From Methylobacterium platani (GTDB lineage: Bacteria > Pseudomonadota > Alphaproteobacteria > Rhizobiales > Beijerinckiaceae), in assembly GCF_001653715.1 (NCBI RefSeq), contig NZ_LWHQ01000039.1, forward strand, positions 54,014 to 118,013: DNA of 64,000 bases. The letters run 5' to 3'. The notes beneath the pieces were generated by a model. The model was given only the letters and a program-made list of their open reading frames with translations. It did not search any database and was not told the DNA's origin. The position numbers and the translations under genes are program-made. Below are positions 16,542 to 28,066 of this stretch, piece by piece (the stretch's first letter is position 1; the number at the start of each line of letters is the position of its first letter).

Positions 16542-17780
16542 CTACCGGTTGGCCCGCGCCAGGGCGGCGTGGAGCAGGAGGTTCACGCCCGGCAGGGTCG
16601 GTTCGAGGGCGATGTCCTCGGCCTCGTTGTGGGTGATGCCGTCCCGGCAGGGGGTGAAGATCATGCAGGCCGGCGCGACCCGGGCGACGTGGTAGGCGTC
16701 GTGGCCGGCCTGGGAGCGCAGGTCCATGGTCGGGATGGCGAGGCGCTCCGCGGTGTCGCGCAACAGGCCGATCAGCCCGTCGTCGAAGGAGAAGACCCCG
16801 AAGCCCCATTCCTCGGCGACGGAGATCTGGGTGAGCGAGCGGGCGGCGCAATCGGGCAGGGCGGCGCGTAAAGCGGCCTTCATGGTCTCGAGCGTCTCGC
16901 GCTCGGGCGCCCGCATGTCGATGAAGAGTTCCGCGTATTCCGAGAGCGTACCGGGCAGGTTCGGCACCAGGTCGAGGCGGGCGGCGGTGGCCTTGGCGTC
17001 GGTGTCGGCATGCGCCCAGCCGATGTCGTTGACCGCCACCGCCACCATGGCGGCGCCGACGAGGGCGTTGTGGCGCTCGCCCATCGGGGTCGGGCCGGTA
17101 TGGGCGGTGGCGCCCTCGACGGCGATGCGCATGCCGCAGCTCGGATAGCCGCCGGTGACGATGCCGACCGGCACGCCCGCCCGGTCGAGGGCCGGGCCCT
17201 GCTCGATGTGGAGCTCGAAATAGGCGTCGATGGTGCGGCCGCCGACGGGTTCGGGGCCGCGATAGCCGATGCCGTCGAGGGCGTCGCCGAAGCGGATGCC
17301 GTCGCGGTCGCGCCGGTTCTCGACCCAGTCCGGCGTCGCCTGGCCGGACCAGGCGAGCGAGCACAGCATCGGCGGCGAGAACCGCGCGCCCTCCTCGTTG
17401 GTCCAGTTCACCACCTCGATGGTCCGCTTCGTCGCGATGCCGAGATCGTCGAGGGTGCGCAGGACCTCGAGCCCCGCGAGCACGCCGAGGATGCCGTCGA
17501 AGCGCCCGCCGGCCCATTGCGTGTCGAGGTGGCTGCCGATCACCACCGGCGGCAGGCCGGGCTCGGTGCCCGCCCGCCTGAGCACCATGTTGCCGAGGCC
17601 GTCGACGGTCAGCGGATAGCCGCCCGCCGCAGCCCAGCTTTTAAGCTGGTCGCGCACCACCCGGTCCGGCTCGGTCAGGGTCAGGCGCCGCAAGCCCCCG
17701 CGGGGCCCGGTGCCGATGCCGGCCGACACCATCAGGGTGTCCCAGAGCCGGGAGCCGTTCACGGAGAGGTTGGTGGTCAT
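16542..17780 (-). CDS. Zn-dependent M20 amidohydrolase (allantoate / N-carbamoyl amino acid type)
   Basis: A 412-residue M20-type metallohydrolase of the hydantoinase/carbamoylase group. Metal-binding motifs in order are GSHLDTQWAGGRFDG, NWTNEEGARF and ELHIEQGP, with a fourth His in the C-terminal half (MDLRSQAGHDAYHVA). This family contains allantoate amidohydrolase, beta-ureidopropionase and N-carbamoyl-L-amino-acid hydrolase, all of which open C-N bonds of ureido compounds. The exact substrate cannot be fixed. A uracil/xanthine permease is encoded 12 kb away, but there is no local purine or pyrimidine catabolic cluster. ATG 17780 precedes the conserved SGxRLWDTLM block. Confidence 0.82.
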   Translation of the reverse strand: MTTNLSVNGSRLWDTLMVSAGIGTGPRGGLRRLTLTEPDRVVRDQLKSWAAAGGYPLTVDGLGNMVLRRAGTEPGLPPVVIGSHLDTQWAGGRFDGILGVLAGLEVLRTLDDLGIATKRTIEVVNWTNEEGARFSPPMLCSLAWSGQATPDWVENRRDRDGIRFGDALDGIGYRGPEPVGGRTIDAYFELHIEQGPALDRAGVPVGIVTGGYPSCGMRIAVEGATAHTGPTPMGERHNALVGAAMVAVAVNDIGWAHADTDAKATAARLDLVPNLPGTLSEYAELFIDMRAPERETLETMKAALRAALPDCAARSLTQISVAEEWGFGVFSFDDGLIGLLRDTAERLAIPTMDLRSQAGHDAYHVARVAPACMIFTPCRDGITHNEAEDIALEPTLPGVNLLLHAALARANR

Positions 17781-17882
17781 CGCGGGCCTCACGCTACGCG
17801 GGGAAGTCACGCGCGCCCGGATGCGAGGGCCGTGCCGGACGGCCGGGCGCCGGGCGCGGGGGTGGGATGTCCGGGCGGGGCG

Positions 17883-18833
17883 TCAGCCGAGCCGCGCGCG
17901 GGCCGCCGCGTATTCCGCCTTCAGCCGGTCGATCACCACGGCGGTGGCCGGCGCGTCGTCGATGGTGCCGACGCCCTGGCCGGCGCCCCAGATGTCGCGC
18001 CACGCCTTGGTGGTGCCCGAGCCGAAATTCATCTTGGTCTTGTCGACCTCCGGCAGGGCGTTGGGGTCGAGGCCGGCGGCGGTGACGCTGGGCGTGAGGT
18101 AGTTGCCCGGCACGCCGGTGAAGTAGGGGGTGTACAGTACGTCGGCCGCCTTCGTGCCGACGATCATCTCCTTGTAGGCCGGGGCGGCGTTGGCCTCCTG
18201 CGTGGCGATGAAGCGGGTGCCCATATAGGCGAGGTCCGCGCCCATCGCCTGGGCGGCGAGGATCGAGTCGCCGGTGGTGATCGCGCCCGACAGGATCAGC
18301 GGTCCTCCGTAGAAGCGCCGCACCTCGCTCACCAGCGCGAAGGGCGAGAGCGTTCCGGCATGTCCGCCTGCCCCGGCGCAGACCAGGATCAGGCCGTCGA
18401 CGCCCGCTTCCAGCGCCTTCTCGGCGTGGCGCACGGTGGTGACGTCGTGGAAGACGAGGCCGCCCCAGCCGTGGACCGCCGAGACCACGGCGTCGGGCGC
18501 GCGCAGCGACGTGATGATGATCGGCACCCGGTGCTTGCCGCAGACCATGAGATCGTGCTCGAGCCGGTCGTTCGAGGCGTGGACGATCTGGTTGACGGCG
18601 TACGGCGCGACGATCCGGTCGGGATCGGCGGCCTTGGCCTGGCCGAGCGCGTCCGTGATCCGGGTCAGCCACTCGTCGAGGGCTTCCTTCGGCCGGGCGT
18701 TGAGCGCCGGGAACGAGCCGACGATGCCGTTCACGCACTGGGCGATGACCAGCTCCGGCCCCGAGACGATGAACATCGGCGAGGCGATCACCGGCAGGGC
18801 GAGGGCGTGGCGGAGGCTGTCGGGCAGGGACAT
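17883..18833 (-). CDS. Nitronate monooxygenase-like flavoprotein
   Basis: A 316-residue FMN-dependent TIM-barrel protein of the 2-nitropropane dioxygenase / nitronate monooxygenase family. Recognisable parts are LPVIASPMFIVSGPELVIA at the N terminus, GLVFHDVTTVRHAEKALEAGVDGLI in the middle, the FMN phosphate site GAGGHAGT, and GADLAYMGTRFIAT. Members oxidise alkyl nitronates or act as quinone reductases or enoyl reductases, so the reaction is not certain. It lies upstream of the amidohydrolase gene on the same strand with a 102-bp gap. Confidence 0.8.
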   Translation of the reverse strand: MSLPDSLRHALALPVIASPMFIVSGPELVIAQCVNGIVGSFPALNARPKEALDEWLTRITDALGQAKAADPDRIVAPYAVNQIVHASNDRLEHDLMVCGKHRVPIIITSLRAPDAVVSAVHGWGGLVFHDVTTVRHAEKALEAGVDGLILVCAGAGGHAGTLSPFALVSEVRRFYGGPLILSGAITTGDSILAAQAMGADLAYMGTRFIATQEANAAPAYKEMIVGTKAADVLYTPYFTGVPGNYLTPSVTAAGLDPNALPEVDKTKMNFGSGTTKAWRDIWGAGQGVGTIDDAPATAVVIDRLKAEYAAARARLG

Positions 18834-18945
18834 CGGCGGCGTGGCTCCCGGGATCGCGTCGAAGCGCTATCGTTGGGCTCCGGCATCGCATCGGGTCCGG
18901 GTTGCGGTCAACGGGCCTTGACGGTGATGGCGCCCTGGGGCCCGG

Positions 18946-19524
18946 ATGCCGACCATGGACACCTTCGAGATCCGCCGCCTGGGGGCTGCCGACGGCCCGG
19001 CCTACCGATCGCTGCGCCTGGAGGCGCTGGAACGGCACCCCGCCTCCTTCGGCACGGCGTTCGAAGAGGTGGCCGGGCACGGGCCGGACTGGTTCGGGGC
19101 GCGGCTGGAGCACGGGATCACGCTCGGCGCGTTCCGGGACGGAGCGCTCGTCGGCGCCGTCACCCTGGCGCTGAACGAGGGTGCGAAATTGCGGCACAAG
19201 GGCGACGTGGTCGCGGTCTACATCCGTCCCGCGGCGCGGGGCCTCGGCCTGGGCGCCGCCCTCCTGGGCCGGCTCGTCGCGGAGGCCCGCCCGCGGGTCG
19301 AGGCCCTGCGGCTGACGGTCGAGGCCGGGAACGGCGCGGCCCTGCGGCTCTACGACTCCCTCGGCTTTCGTGCCTATGGCCGCGAGCGCCGGGCGCTGAA
19401 GATCGGGGAGCGCTACCACGACGAGGTGCTGATGGAACTCGTCCTCGCGGACGATTCCCCGCATCCCGAACCCGCGTTAGAACCCACCCATCCTCACGAC
19501 CCGGAGTCGCCGCGTGCAGCCTGA
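18946..19524 (+). CDS. GNAT-family N-acetyltransferase
   Basis: A 192-residue GNAT acetyltransferase. The acetyl-CoA pyrophosphate-binding motif is VAVYIRPAARGLGLGAALLGRLV (R-x-x-G-x-G/A type), and ALRLYDSLGFRAYGRE is motif B. The N terminus FEIRRLGAADGPAYRSLRLEAL is typical of the family. The acceptor is unknown. ATG 18946 or ATG 18955 could be the start. The last 11 bases overlap the start of the following serine hydrolase gene in another frame, so the two are probably translationally coupled. Confidence 0.78.
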   Translation: MPTMDTFEIRRLGAADGPAYRSLRLEALERHPASFGTAFEEVAGHGPDWFGARLEHGITLGAFRDGALVGAVTLALNEGAKLRHKGDVVAVYIRPAARGLGLGAALLGRLVAEARPRVEALRLTVEAGNGAALRLYDSLGFRAYGRERRALKIGERYHDEVLMELVLADDSPHPEPALEPTHPHDPESPRAA

Positions 19525-20734
19525 GATCGGAACCCCCGAGGCGGTCGGCCTCTCGTCGGAGCGGCTGGAACGGCTCGTCCCGTGGATGCGGGGCTACGTC
19601 GAGGCCGGCAAGCTGCCGGGCCTGTCGGTGACCGTGGCCCGGCGCGGCCAGGTGGTGTTCTCCCGCCAGGAGGGCCTGCGCGACCTCGCCCGCGCCCTGC
19701 CGATGGAGCACGATACCATCGTGCGCATCTACTCGATGACGAAGCCGCTGACCTCGACGGCGATCCTGATGCTGTACGAGGAGGGCCGGTTCCAGCTCGA
19801 CGACCCCATTACCCGCTACCTGCCGGAATTCCGGGACATGCGGGTGCTCGTCGGCGGCAGCCGCCTCAAGCCCGAGACGGTGCCGGCCGAGCGCGACATC
19901 ACCTTCCGCGATCTCCTGACCCACACCGCGGGGCTGTCCTACGGCTTCATGGACGCGACGCTGGTCGACCGGATGTACCGGGAGGAGGGCGTCGACTTCC
20001 AGACCGCCGAGACCTCGCTCGCCGAGGTGGTGGCGAAGGCAGCTACCCTGCCGCTGCTCGCCCAGCCCGGCGCGGAGTGGAACTATAGCATCGCCACCGA
20101 CGTGCTCGGCCACCTGGTGGCGGTGATCTCGGGGATCCCCTTCGACGACTTCCTGCGCGAGCGGATCATCCGGCCGCTCGGCATGGTCGACACCGATTTC
20201 CACGTCCCGGCCGACAAGATCTCTCGCTTCGCCTCGAACTACGCGCTCGGCGAGGGCGGCCGGCTGACCCTGATCGACGACGCCCGGGACGGCCGCTACG
20301 CGAAGGCCCGCACCGTGCCGTCGGGCGGCGGCGGCCTCGTCTCGACGGCCGCCGACTACGCCCGGTTCTGCCGCTTCATCCTCGGCGGCGGCGCGCTCGA
20401 CGGCGTGCGGCTTCTCGGCCGCAAGACGGTCGAGCTGATGAGAGCCAACCACCTGCGCGGCGACCTCGCCGACATGGGCCAGCCGCGCTTCTCGGAATCG
20501 AGCTACAGCGGCATCGGCTTCGGGCTCGGCTTCTCGGTGATGCTCGATCCGGCCAAGGCCCAGATCCTCGGCACCCCGGGCGAGGTCGCCTGGGGCGGAG
20601 CGGCCTCGACGGCGTTCTGGATCGACCCCGCCGAGGACCTGTTCGTCATCATGCTGACGCAGCTCATGCCGTCCTCGACCTGGCCGATCCGGCGCGAGCT
20701 GCGGGTGCTCACCTACGCCGCCATCACCGGCTGA
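19514..20734 (+). CDS. Serine hydrolase, class C beta-lactamase/esterase family
   Basis: A 406-residue enzyme of the beta-lactamase/transpeptidase-like family (EstB or penicillin-binding type). The nucleophile motif S-x-x-K is SMTK at residues 74-77 in IVRIYSMTKPLTS. A YSIATDVLG motif supplies the second Tyr, and a C-terminal WGGAASTAFWIDP block replaces the KTG motif, as in family VIII esterases. There is no signal peptide, so a cytoplasmic esterase role is more likely than cell-wall work. The GTG start at 19514 overlaps the upstream acetyltransferase gene. It converges with the DUF2189 gene three bases later. Confidence 0.8.
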   Translation: MQPEIGTPEAVGLSSERLERLVPWMRGYVEAGKLPGLSVTVARRGQVVFSRQEGLRDLARALPMEHDTIVRIYSMTKPLTSTAILMLYEEGRFQLDDPITRYLPEFRDMRVLVGGSRLKPETVPAERDITFRDLLTHTAGLSYGFMDATLVDRMYREEGVDFQTAETSLAEVVAKAATLPLLAQPGAEWNYSIATDVLGHLVAVISGIPFDDFLRERIIRPLGMVDTDFHVPADKISRFASNYALGEGGRLTLIDDARDGRYAKARTVPSGGGGLVSTAADYARFCRFILGGGALDGVRLLGRKTVELMRANHLRGDLADMGQPRFSESSYSGIGFGLGFSVMLDPAKAQILGTPGEVAWGGAASTAFWIDPAEDLFVIMLTQLMPSSTWPIRRELRVLTYAAITG

Positions 20735-20737
20735 GCG

Positions 20738-21526
20738 TCAGCCCACCGCCCGGCGGTAGAGGTGCCAGGTGGCGTGGCCGAGCACCGGCAGCACCACCGC
20801 GAGGCCGACGAACAGCGACACCATGCCCAGCACGAGCATCCCGGCCACGATGGCGCCCCAGGCGAGCATCGGGCCGGGATTCTCGCGCATCAGCGCCAGC
20901 GAGGTCTCGATCGCCGTCCCCGCATCGGTGTCCTTGTCGATGATGAGCGGGATCGAGACCGCGCTGACCGCCAGCGCCAGGAGCGAGAAGGCGGCCCCGA
21001 CGAGGTTGCCGGCGACGATCAGGGTCCAGCCCCGGGGCGTGGTGAGCACGTCGTCGAGGAAGGCGAGCAGCGAGGGCTCGGTGACCCCGCCGTAGAGGGC
21101 CCAGTACAGCCCCATGGCGGCGGAGAGCCAGGCGAGGAAGATCAGCGCCAGCACCATGCCGACCGCCGTCACCGCCCTGGCCGAGCGGCCGTGCAGGGGG
21201 GCGTAGGCATCCGCCAGGGTCGACGGCAGGCCCCATTCCCGCCGCCGGCTCATCTCGTAGAGGCCGAGGGCCGCGAACGGCCCGATCAGCGCGAAGCCGG
21301 CGGCCAGCGGGAACAGGATCGGGATCAGGTCCTGCTCGAACGTCGCCGCCGCGATGACCACGCCGGCGATGGGGTAGATCAGCACCACGAACAGCACGTG
21401 GGTCGGCATCGCCAGGAAGTCGTCGACGCCCCGCGACAGGGCCGCCTTGAGGTCCTGGACGCCGATCCGCCGCACGGCGGGGCGGGCGGCGGAGAAGCCG
21501 TGGGACAGGGGGAACGAACTCGTCAT
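20738..21526 (-). CDS. DUF2189 integral membrane protein
   Basis: A 262-residue membrane protein of the DUF2189 family, whose function is unknown. An N-terminal cytoplasmic segment (RRIGVQDLKAALSRGVDDF) is the family signature and is followed by about six hydrophobic segments: residues 43-62, 66-88, 118-142, 163-190, 220-240 and the C-terminal end. The ATG at 21526 begins the conserved part. A stretch of more than 400 bases without a gene lies upstream. Confidence 0.75.
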   Translation of the reverse strand: MTSSFPLSHGFSAARPAVRRIGVQDLKAALSRGVDDFLAMPTHVLFVVLIYPIAGVVIAAATFEQDLIPILFPLAAGFALIGPFAALGLYEMSRRREWGLPSTLADAYAPLHGRSARAVTAVGMVLALIFLAWLSAAMGLYWALYGGVTEPSLLAFLDDVLTTPRGWTLIVAGNLVGAAFSLLALAVSAVSIPLIIDKDTDAGTAIETSLALMRENPGPMLAWGAIVAGMLVLGMVSLFVGLAVVLPVLGHATWHLYRRAVG

Positions 21527-21951
21527 CGCGTGTCCTCCGGGGGAGGCACCCGCGACGGGAGGGCCGGGCCGCGTTCGGGCCGTCTGTCGGCGGTCCTCAG
21601 GCGCCCGGTCCGGCCCGCGCGGGCACCGGACAGATCGGTCGCATCAAACCTGCACTACTCGCACCGGGCGGGAGGCTCCCGCCGCACCGCGCGACGGTAG
21701 CGCGGGCCGGGCCCGCCCGCCAAGGGGAACCTGCGGGGGAACCCGCGCACGATCGCGCGACGCCGCCGGGACCCGGGCCCGGAGAGCCGGTCGGGCGCCG
21801 GTCCTGCTCCCGGGAGGGGCGAGGCCGCCGGATCTCCCGCCGCACCGTGCCGCCGCCCGGGAGCCTGCGTCGCGGGGGGCGGCGCCCCCGGGGTGCCGCA
21901 CCGCCCGCTTCCACGCTAGAAGAAGCCACCTTCTCTCACCCAAGGCCGACC
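21527..21951. other. 425-bp intergenic region, no gene seen
   Basis: This divergent region lies between DUF2189 and the glyoxalase II-like gene. All open frames in it are Arg/Pro/Gly-rich and look like noncoding GC-rich reading. I see no convincing hairpin, promoter motif or repeat. It probably contains the two divergent promoters. Confidence 0.6.
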
Positions 21952-22593
21952 ATGCCGAGCACGCCCCGCGCCGCGATCATCCCGGTGACGCCGTTCCAGC
22001 AGAACTGCACCCTCCTGTGGTGCGAGGCGACGAAGCGGGCGGCGGTGATCGATCCGGGCGGCGACCTCGACCGGATCCGGGCGGCGATCGCCAAGGCCGG
22101 GGTCACGGTCGAGAAGATCCTGCTCACCCACGGCCATATCGACCATGCCGGCGGAGCGGCCGACCTGCGCGACGCCCTGGGCGTCCCGGTCGAGGGGCCG
22201 CACCGCGCCGACAAGCCGCTCCTCGACAGCCTGCCCGAGACCGGGGCGGCCTACGGCATCGACGGCGCCAAGGTCGTCACGCCCGACCGCTGGCTCGCCG
22301 AGGGCGACACCGTCACGGTCGGCGAGCTGACCTTCGACGTGCTGCACTGCCCCGGCCATTCGCCGGGCAGCGTCGTGCTGGTGAGCCGCGACGCCCGGTT
22401 CGCACAGGTCGGCGACGTGCTGTTCCGCGGCTCGGTCGGCCGCACCGACCTGCCGGGGGGCGACCACGCGGCGCTCATCGCCTCGATCAAGGACAAGCTC
22501 CTGCCGCTCGGCGACGACGTCGCCTTCATCCCCGGCCACGGCCCGACCGGCACGATCGGCCAGGAGCGGCTGTCGAATCCCTTCCTTCAGTAG
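21952..22593 (+). CDS. Glyoxalase II-like MBL-fold hydrolase (YcbL type)
   Basis: A 213-residue cytoplasmic metallo-beta-lactamase-fold hydrolase. Zinc ligands are in LTHGHIDHAGG (HxHxDH), HCPGHSPGS and FIPGHGP, with the bridging Asp in QVGDVLFRGSVGRTDLPGGD. This compact form without the C-terminal substrate domain matches YcbL, a type II-like glyoxalase acting on S-D-lactoylglutathione-type thioesters; other thioesters are possible. ATG 21952 is followed directly by the conserved IPVTPFQQNCTLLWCE. An aldo/keto reductase gene starts ten bases after the stop and is probably in the same operon. Confidence 0.8.
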   Translation: MPSTPRAAIIPVTPFQQNCTLLWCEATKRAAVIDPGGDLDRIRAAIAKAGVTVEKILLTHGHIDHAGGAADLRDALGVPVEGPHRADKPLLDSLPETGAAYGIDGAKVVTPDRWLAEGDTVTVGELTFDVLHCPGHSPGSVVLVSRDARFAQVGDVLFRGSVGRTDLPGGDHAALIASIKDKLLPLGDDVAFIPGHGPTGTIGQERLSNPFLQ

Positions 22594-22603
22594 GATCGCC
22601 CCC

Positions 22604-23566
22604 ATGGACCTGCGCCCCCTCGGCCGCTCCGGCCTCTCGGTCCCGCCCTTCTGCTTCGGCGGCAACGTCTTCGGCTGGACCGCCGACGAGGCGACCTCCT
22701 TCGCGCTCCTCGACCGCCTGCTCGAGACCGGCTTCACCTTCGTCGACACCGCCGACGTCTATTCGCGCTGGGCGCCGGGCCACCGGGGCGGCGAATCGGA
22801 GGAGGTGATCGGGCGCTGGCTCAAGGCCCGGGGGACCCGCGACCGCATGACCATCGCCACCAAGGTCGGCATGGACATGGGTGACGGGCGCAAGGGCCTG
22901 AAGGCCTCGTACATCGAGACGGCCGTCGAGGCCTCCTTACGCCGCCTCGGGACCGACCGGATCGACCTCTACCAGTCCCACGCCGACGACGCGGACACGC
23001 CGCTCGCGGAGACGCTCTCGGCCTACGACCGGCTGATCCGCACCGGCAAGGTGCGGGCGGTCGGGGCCTCGAACTACACGGCCGCCCGCCTGCGCGAGGC
23101 TCTGGCCGTCGCGGCCCGCGAGAACCTGCCGCGTTACGAGTGCCTGCAGCCCGGCTACAGCCTGGCCGACCGGGCGGAGTACGAGGCCGAGCTGGAGCCC
23201 CTGTGCCGGGAGGAGGGGATCGGGGTGATCTCGTACTTCTCCCTCGCGGCCGGTTTCCTCACCGGCAAGTACCGGCAGGCCGGCGCCGCCGCGGGTCGGG
23301 CCCGCGAGGCCCGGGTCGCGCCCTACCTCAACCCGCGCGGGCTCGCCTTCCTCGACCTCCTCGACGACGTGGCCCGCACGCACGGCGCCACCCCGGCCCA
23401 GGTCTCCCTCGCCTGGCTGATCGCGCGGCCCGGCCTCACCGCGCCGATCGCCAGCGCCACCTCGGTGGCGCAGCTCGACGAGCTGCTGGGGGGCGTGCGG
23501 CTCGCCCTCGACCCGGACGCGGTCGCGCGGCTGGAGGCGGCGAGCCGGGGGTCGCTCAAGGGCTGA
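22604..23566 (+). CDS. Aldo/keto reductase
   Basis: A 320-residue NADPH-dependent aldo/keto reductase. Tetrad residues are Asp48 and Tyr53 in VDTADVYS, a Lys in TIATKVG, and His in YQSHADD. The N terminus LRPLGRSGLSVPPFCFGGNVFGW and the C-terminal ARTHGATPAQVSLAWLIARPG are typical of the YajO/PhdYeW-type group. The substrate is unknown; together with the preceding thioesterase-like gene, aldehyde detoxification is a reasonable inference. The start follows the upstream gene by ten bases. Confidence 0.85.
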   Translation: MDLRPLGRSGLSVPPFCFGGNVFGWTADEATSFALLDRLLETGFTFVDTADVYSRWAPGHRGGESEEVIGRWLKARGTRDRMTIATKVGMDMGDGRKGLKASYIETAVEASLRRLGTDRIDLYQSHADDADTPLAETLSAYDRLIRTGKVRAVGASNYTAARLREALAVAARENLPRYECLQPGYSLADRAEYEAELEPLCREEGIGVISYFSLAAGFLTGKYRQAGAAAGRAREARVAPYLNPRGLAFLDLLDDVARTHGATPAQVSLAWLIARPGLTAPIASATSVAQLDELLGGVRLALDPDAVARLEAASRGSLKG

Positions 23567-23863
23567 CAGGCGGCCGTTGGCGGATCCTTAACGGGGTGCG
23601 GCGAAACGTAACCTCGGTTATGATCCGGCGGGAGTGGACGGGACGGCCGCCCACTCCCGCCGGGCACCGGAAATGCGCGTCTTTCGGCGCCGAAAACCGA
23701 TGCAATTTCAAGGCGGAATGCTTACATCAGGGATCTGCCGGGCCGTCCCGTCCACGGACCGCGCCCCTTGAGACACGAGAGACCAGACGGCGCCGGAGCG
23801 AGAACCGGCGCCGGCGCCGGCCGCGCCACCCGCGACGCGCGCCCGCCCGCACCAGGAACCGAC

Positions 23864-26299
<2,436 letters not shown>

Positions 26300-26313
26300 T
26301 GAGGAGCACGACC

Positions 26314-27291
26314 ATGAAGGCGGCCGCGCTCGCGCCCTTCACCGACTACATCCTGCCCGAGGCGACCCTGCCGGAACTGCCGGGTCACTACCGCGGCAAG
26401 GTGCGGGACAATTACGACCTGCCCGACGGGCGGCGGATCCTGATCACCTCCGACCGCCTGAGCGCCTTCGACCGGGAGCTCGCCGCGATCCCGCTGAAAG
26501 GCCAGGTCCTGACCCAGACCGCGCGCTACTGGTTCGAGGCGACGCGGGACATCTGCGACAACCACGTGCTGGCCTATCCCGACCCGAACGTGGTGGTGGG
26601 CCGGCGGCTCTCGATCCTGCCGGTCGAGATCGTGGTGCGCGGCTACCTCGCGGGCAGCACCGGCACCTCGATCCTGACCCTCTACAAGACCGGGCAGCGC
26701 GAGATGTACGGCCACCGTCTGCCGGACGGGATGCGCCCGCACCAGCCGTTGCCGCAGCCGATCATCACGCCGACCACCAAGGCCGGCCACGGCGACCACG
26801 ACGCGCCGCTCTCAGGCACGGAGATCCTGGAGCGGGGGCTGCTGACGAAGGACCAGTGGCACACCCTGTCGGAGGCGGCGCTCGCGCTGTTCGCCCGCGG
26901 CCAGGCGATGGCGGCGGAGCGCGGCCTGATCCTCGCCGACACCAAGTACGAGTTCGGCACGGATGCCGAGGGCCGGATCGTGCTCGCCGACGAGATCCAC
27001 ACGCCCGACAGCAGCCGCTACTGGTTCGCCGGGAGCTACCCCGCGCATCTCGAGGCCGGCACCCTGCCGGAGAGCTTCGACAAGGACGTGGTCCGCAACT
27101 GGGTCGCGGCCCGCTGCGACCCCTACCGCGATCCCGTCCCGGCGATCCCGCCCGAGGTGGTGCTGCAGACCGCCGCCACCTATGTCAGCGCCTTCGAGAC
27201 CATCACGGGCGAGCCCTTCGCTCTGCCGGACACGAGCGAGCCGCCGCTGGCGCGCATCCGGCGCAACGTGGCGGCGTATCTCGGGCGGTGA
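26314..27291 (+). CDS. purC: SAICAR synthetase (purine biosynthesis)
   Basis: A 325-residue phosphoribosylaminoimidazole-succinocarboxamide synthase, which joins aspartate to CAIR in purine synthesis. Diagnostic segments are GKVRDNYDL, ITSDRLSAFD, VEIVVRGYLAGS and the DTKYEFG motif near residue 210. At 325 residues it belongs to the longer yeast Ade1-like class and not the 240-residue bacterial class. An ATG overlaps the gyrB stop (26299), but a GAGGAG at 26301-26306 is seven bases from ATG 26314, which decides the start. It is probably co-transcribed with gyrB. Confidence 0.93.
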   Translation: MKAAALAPFTDYILPEATLPELPGHYRGKVRDNYDLPDGRRILITSDRLSAFDRELAAIPLKGQVLTQTARYWFEATRDICDNHVLAYPDPNVVVGRRLSILPVEIVVRGYLAGSTGTSILTLYKTGQREMYGHRLPDGMRPHQPLPQPIITPTTKAGHGDHDAPLSGTEILERGLLTKDQWHTLSEAALALFARGQAMAAERGLILADTKYEFGTDAEGRIVLADEIHTPDSSRYWFAGSYPAHLEAGTLPESFDKDVVRNWVAARCDPYRDPVPAIPPEVVLQTAATYVSAFETITGEPFALPDTSEPPLARIRRNVAAYLGR

Positions 27292-27476
27292 GCGAAAAGC
27301 CCGTCGCCGCGGGGTTGCCCGCGGGGGGCGCGCATCGACGGCCCGGCATGGTGCAGCGCACCCGGTCGACCGGGGCCACGGCGCGGAAACATGCCGGATG
27401 ACGGTGCCGTCCCGGCTCGCACGACGCATCGGCGTGCCCGGGGGGAGCGGCGCGGCGGAGGCCGGTCGGCGGACAG

Positions 27477-27503
27477 AAAAAAGGCCGCCCTTGCGAGGCG
27501 GCC
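27477..27503 (-). terminator. Strong intrinsic terminator, minus strand
   Basis: A perfect 7-bp stem, GGCCGCC at 27483-27489 and GGCGGCC at 27497-27503, is followed on the minus strand by six T residues (27482-27477). No annotated minus-strand gene lies upstream of it, implying a short unannotated transcript. Confidence 0.75.
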
Positions 27504-27565
27504 CGAAGTCTAGGGAGGAAACGCCCAAAGAGGGCTGCACCGCCGCGACGCCATCGCTGCGGTGC

Positions 27566-27577
27566 GAAAACGTTTTC
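27566..27577. promoter_or_regulatory. Perfect palindrome resembling a LacI-family operator
   Basis: GAAAACGTTTTC is a 12-bp perfect palindrome centred on CG, the general form of LacI-family operators. It overlaps the start of the candidate small transcript. No LacI-family gene is in the window. Confidence 0.35.
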
Positions 27578-27906
27578 TCATGTTGCAGCGCACACGGCAA
27601 TCGGCCGGCTTGCACGACGGCCATGCTTGCCGGGCATGGCGGAGGGGGCGACGGCCGGACGCGGCGGCAAACCGCCTCTTGTTCCCGCCCGGCGACCTGT
27701 TAGACGACCCTTCTCCCTCGTGGACGTATCCTGTGGCGCTCCGGCTCCGCCGGCAGGCTGGACCGTGAGGGAGCTCGCGACGACGAGTTGGCGGTGGACC
27801 AGTTCTCCCCGCCAGCCTGTGAGGCTCAGTGGGCCGGGTGGTCGCGGGAGGGTCGGCGCAGCGGGGAACAGGAACCGCGTCGTCGGCTGATGGCCCACAC
27901 ATTCGC

Positions 27907-27942
27907 CCCTTGCCCGAGTGCCCTTGCCCGAGTGCCCTTGCC
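27907..27942. repeat. 14-bp tandem repeat, 2.6 copies
   Basis: CCCTTGCCCGAGTG occurs at 27907-27920 and 27921-27934, followed by the first eight bases of a third copy. It is noncoding as far as can be seen. Confidence 0.8.
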
Positions 27943-28066
27943 AGCGCCCGAAAAGCCGGCGCGCCGGGCCCGCTAGCGCACCGCCGCACCACTTCAAGAA
28001 TGTCGGAAACCGTCACGCTTCGCTAACCATGCGCCGGTTCGCTTGAGGGTTCGCCTGGGAGCACGC

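Larger units (their letters stand above)
27475..27600 (-). ncRNA. Candidate small RNA with intrinsic terminator
   Basis: Read on the minus strand, this segment has a hairpin GCACCGC...GCGGTGC, a second hairpin GCCC-TCTTT-GGGC, an unpaired TTTCCTCCCTAG stretch resembling an anti-Shine-Dalgarno seed, and a terminator hairpin followed by T6. That order is common for trans-acting alphaproteobacterial sRNAs. The same stretch encodes a possible 23-residue peptide (ATG at 27581, stop at 27510) beginning MRKRFRTAAM. A perfect palindrome overlaps its start. The 5' end and family are unknown; this is inference from structure only. Confidence 0.35.
27292..28066. other. 775-bp region without a confident protein gene
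   Basis: The reading frames here are Arg/Gly/Pro-rich and change composition irregularly, so I accept none over 60 codons. The region does hold a strong minus-strand terminator at 27477-27503 with a candidate small RNA before it, a perfect 12-bp palindrome (GAAAACGTTTTC, 27566-27577), and a 14-bp tandem repeat at 27907-27942. Confidence 0.6.

Noticed and set aside
27863..27890. GGAAC near 27864 as an EcfG promoter
   Set aside because: No CGTT follows at 16 or 17 bases.
27510..28026. Several overlapping frames in the post-purC spacer
   Set aside because: All are Arg/Gly/Pro-rich, overlap each other on both strands and lack recognisable domains; only the 23-codon frame ending at the terminator is kept as part of the sRNA candidate.
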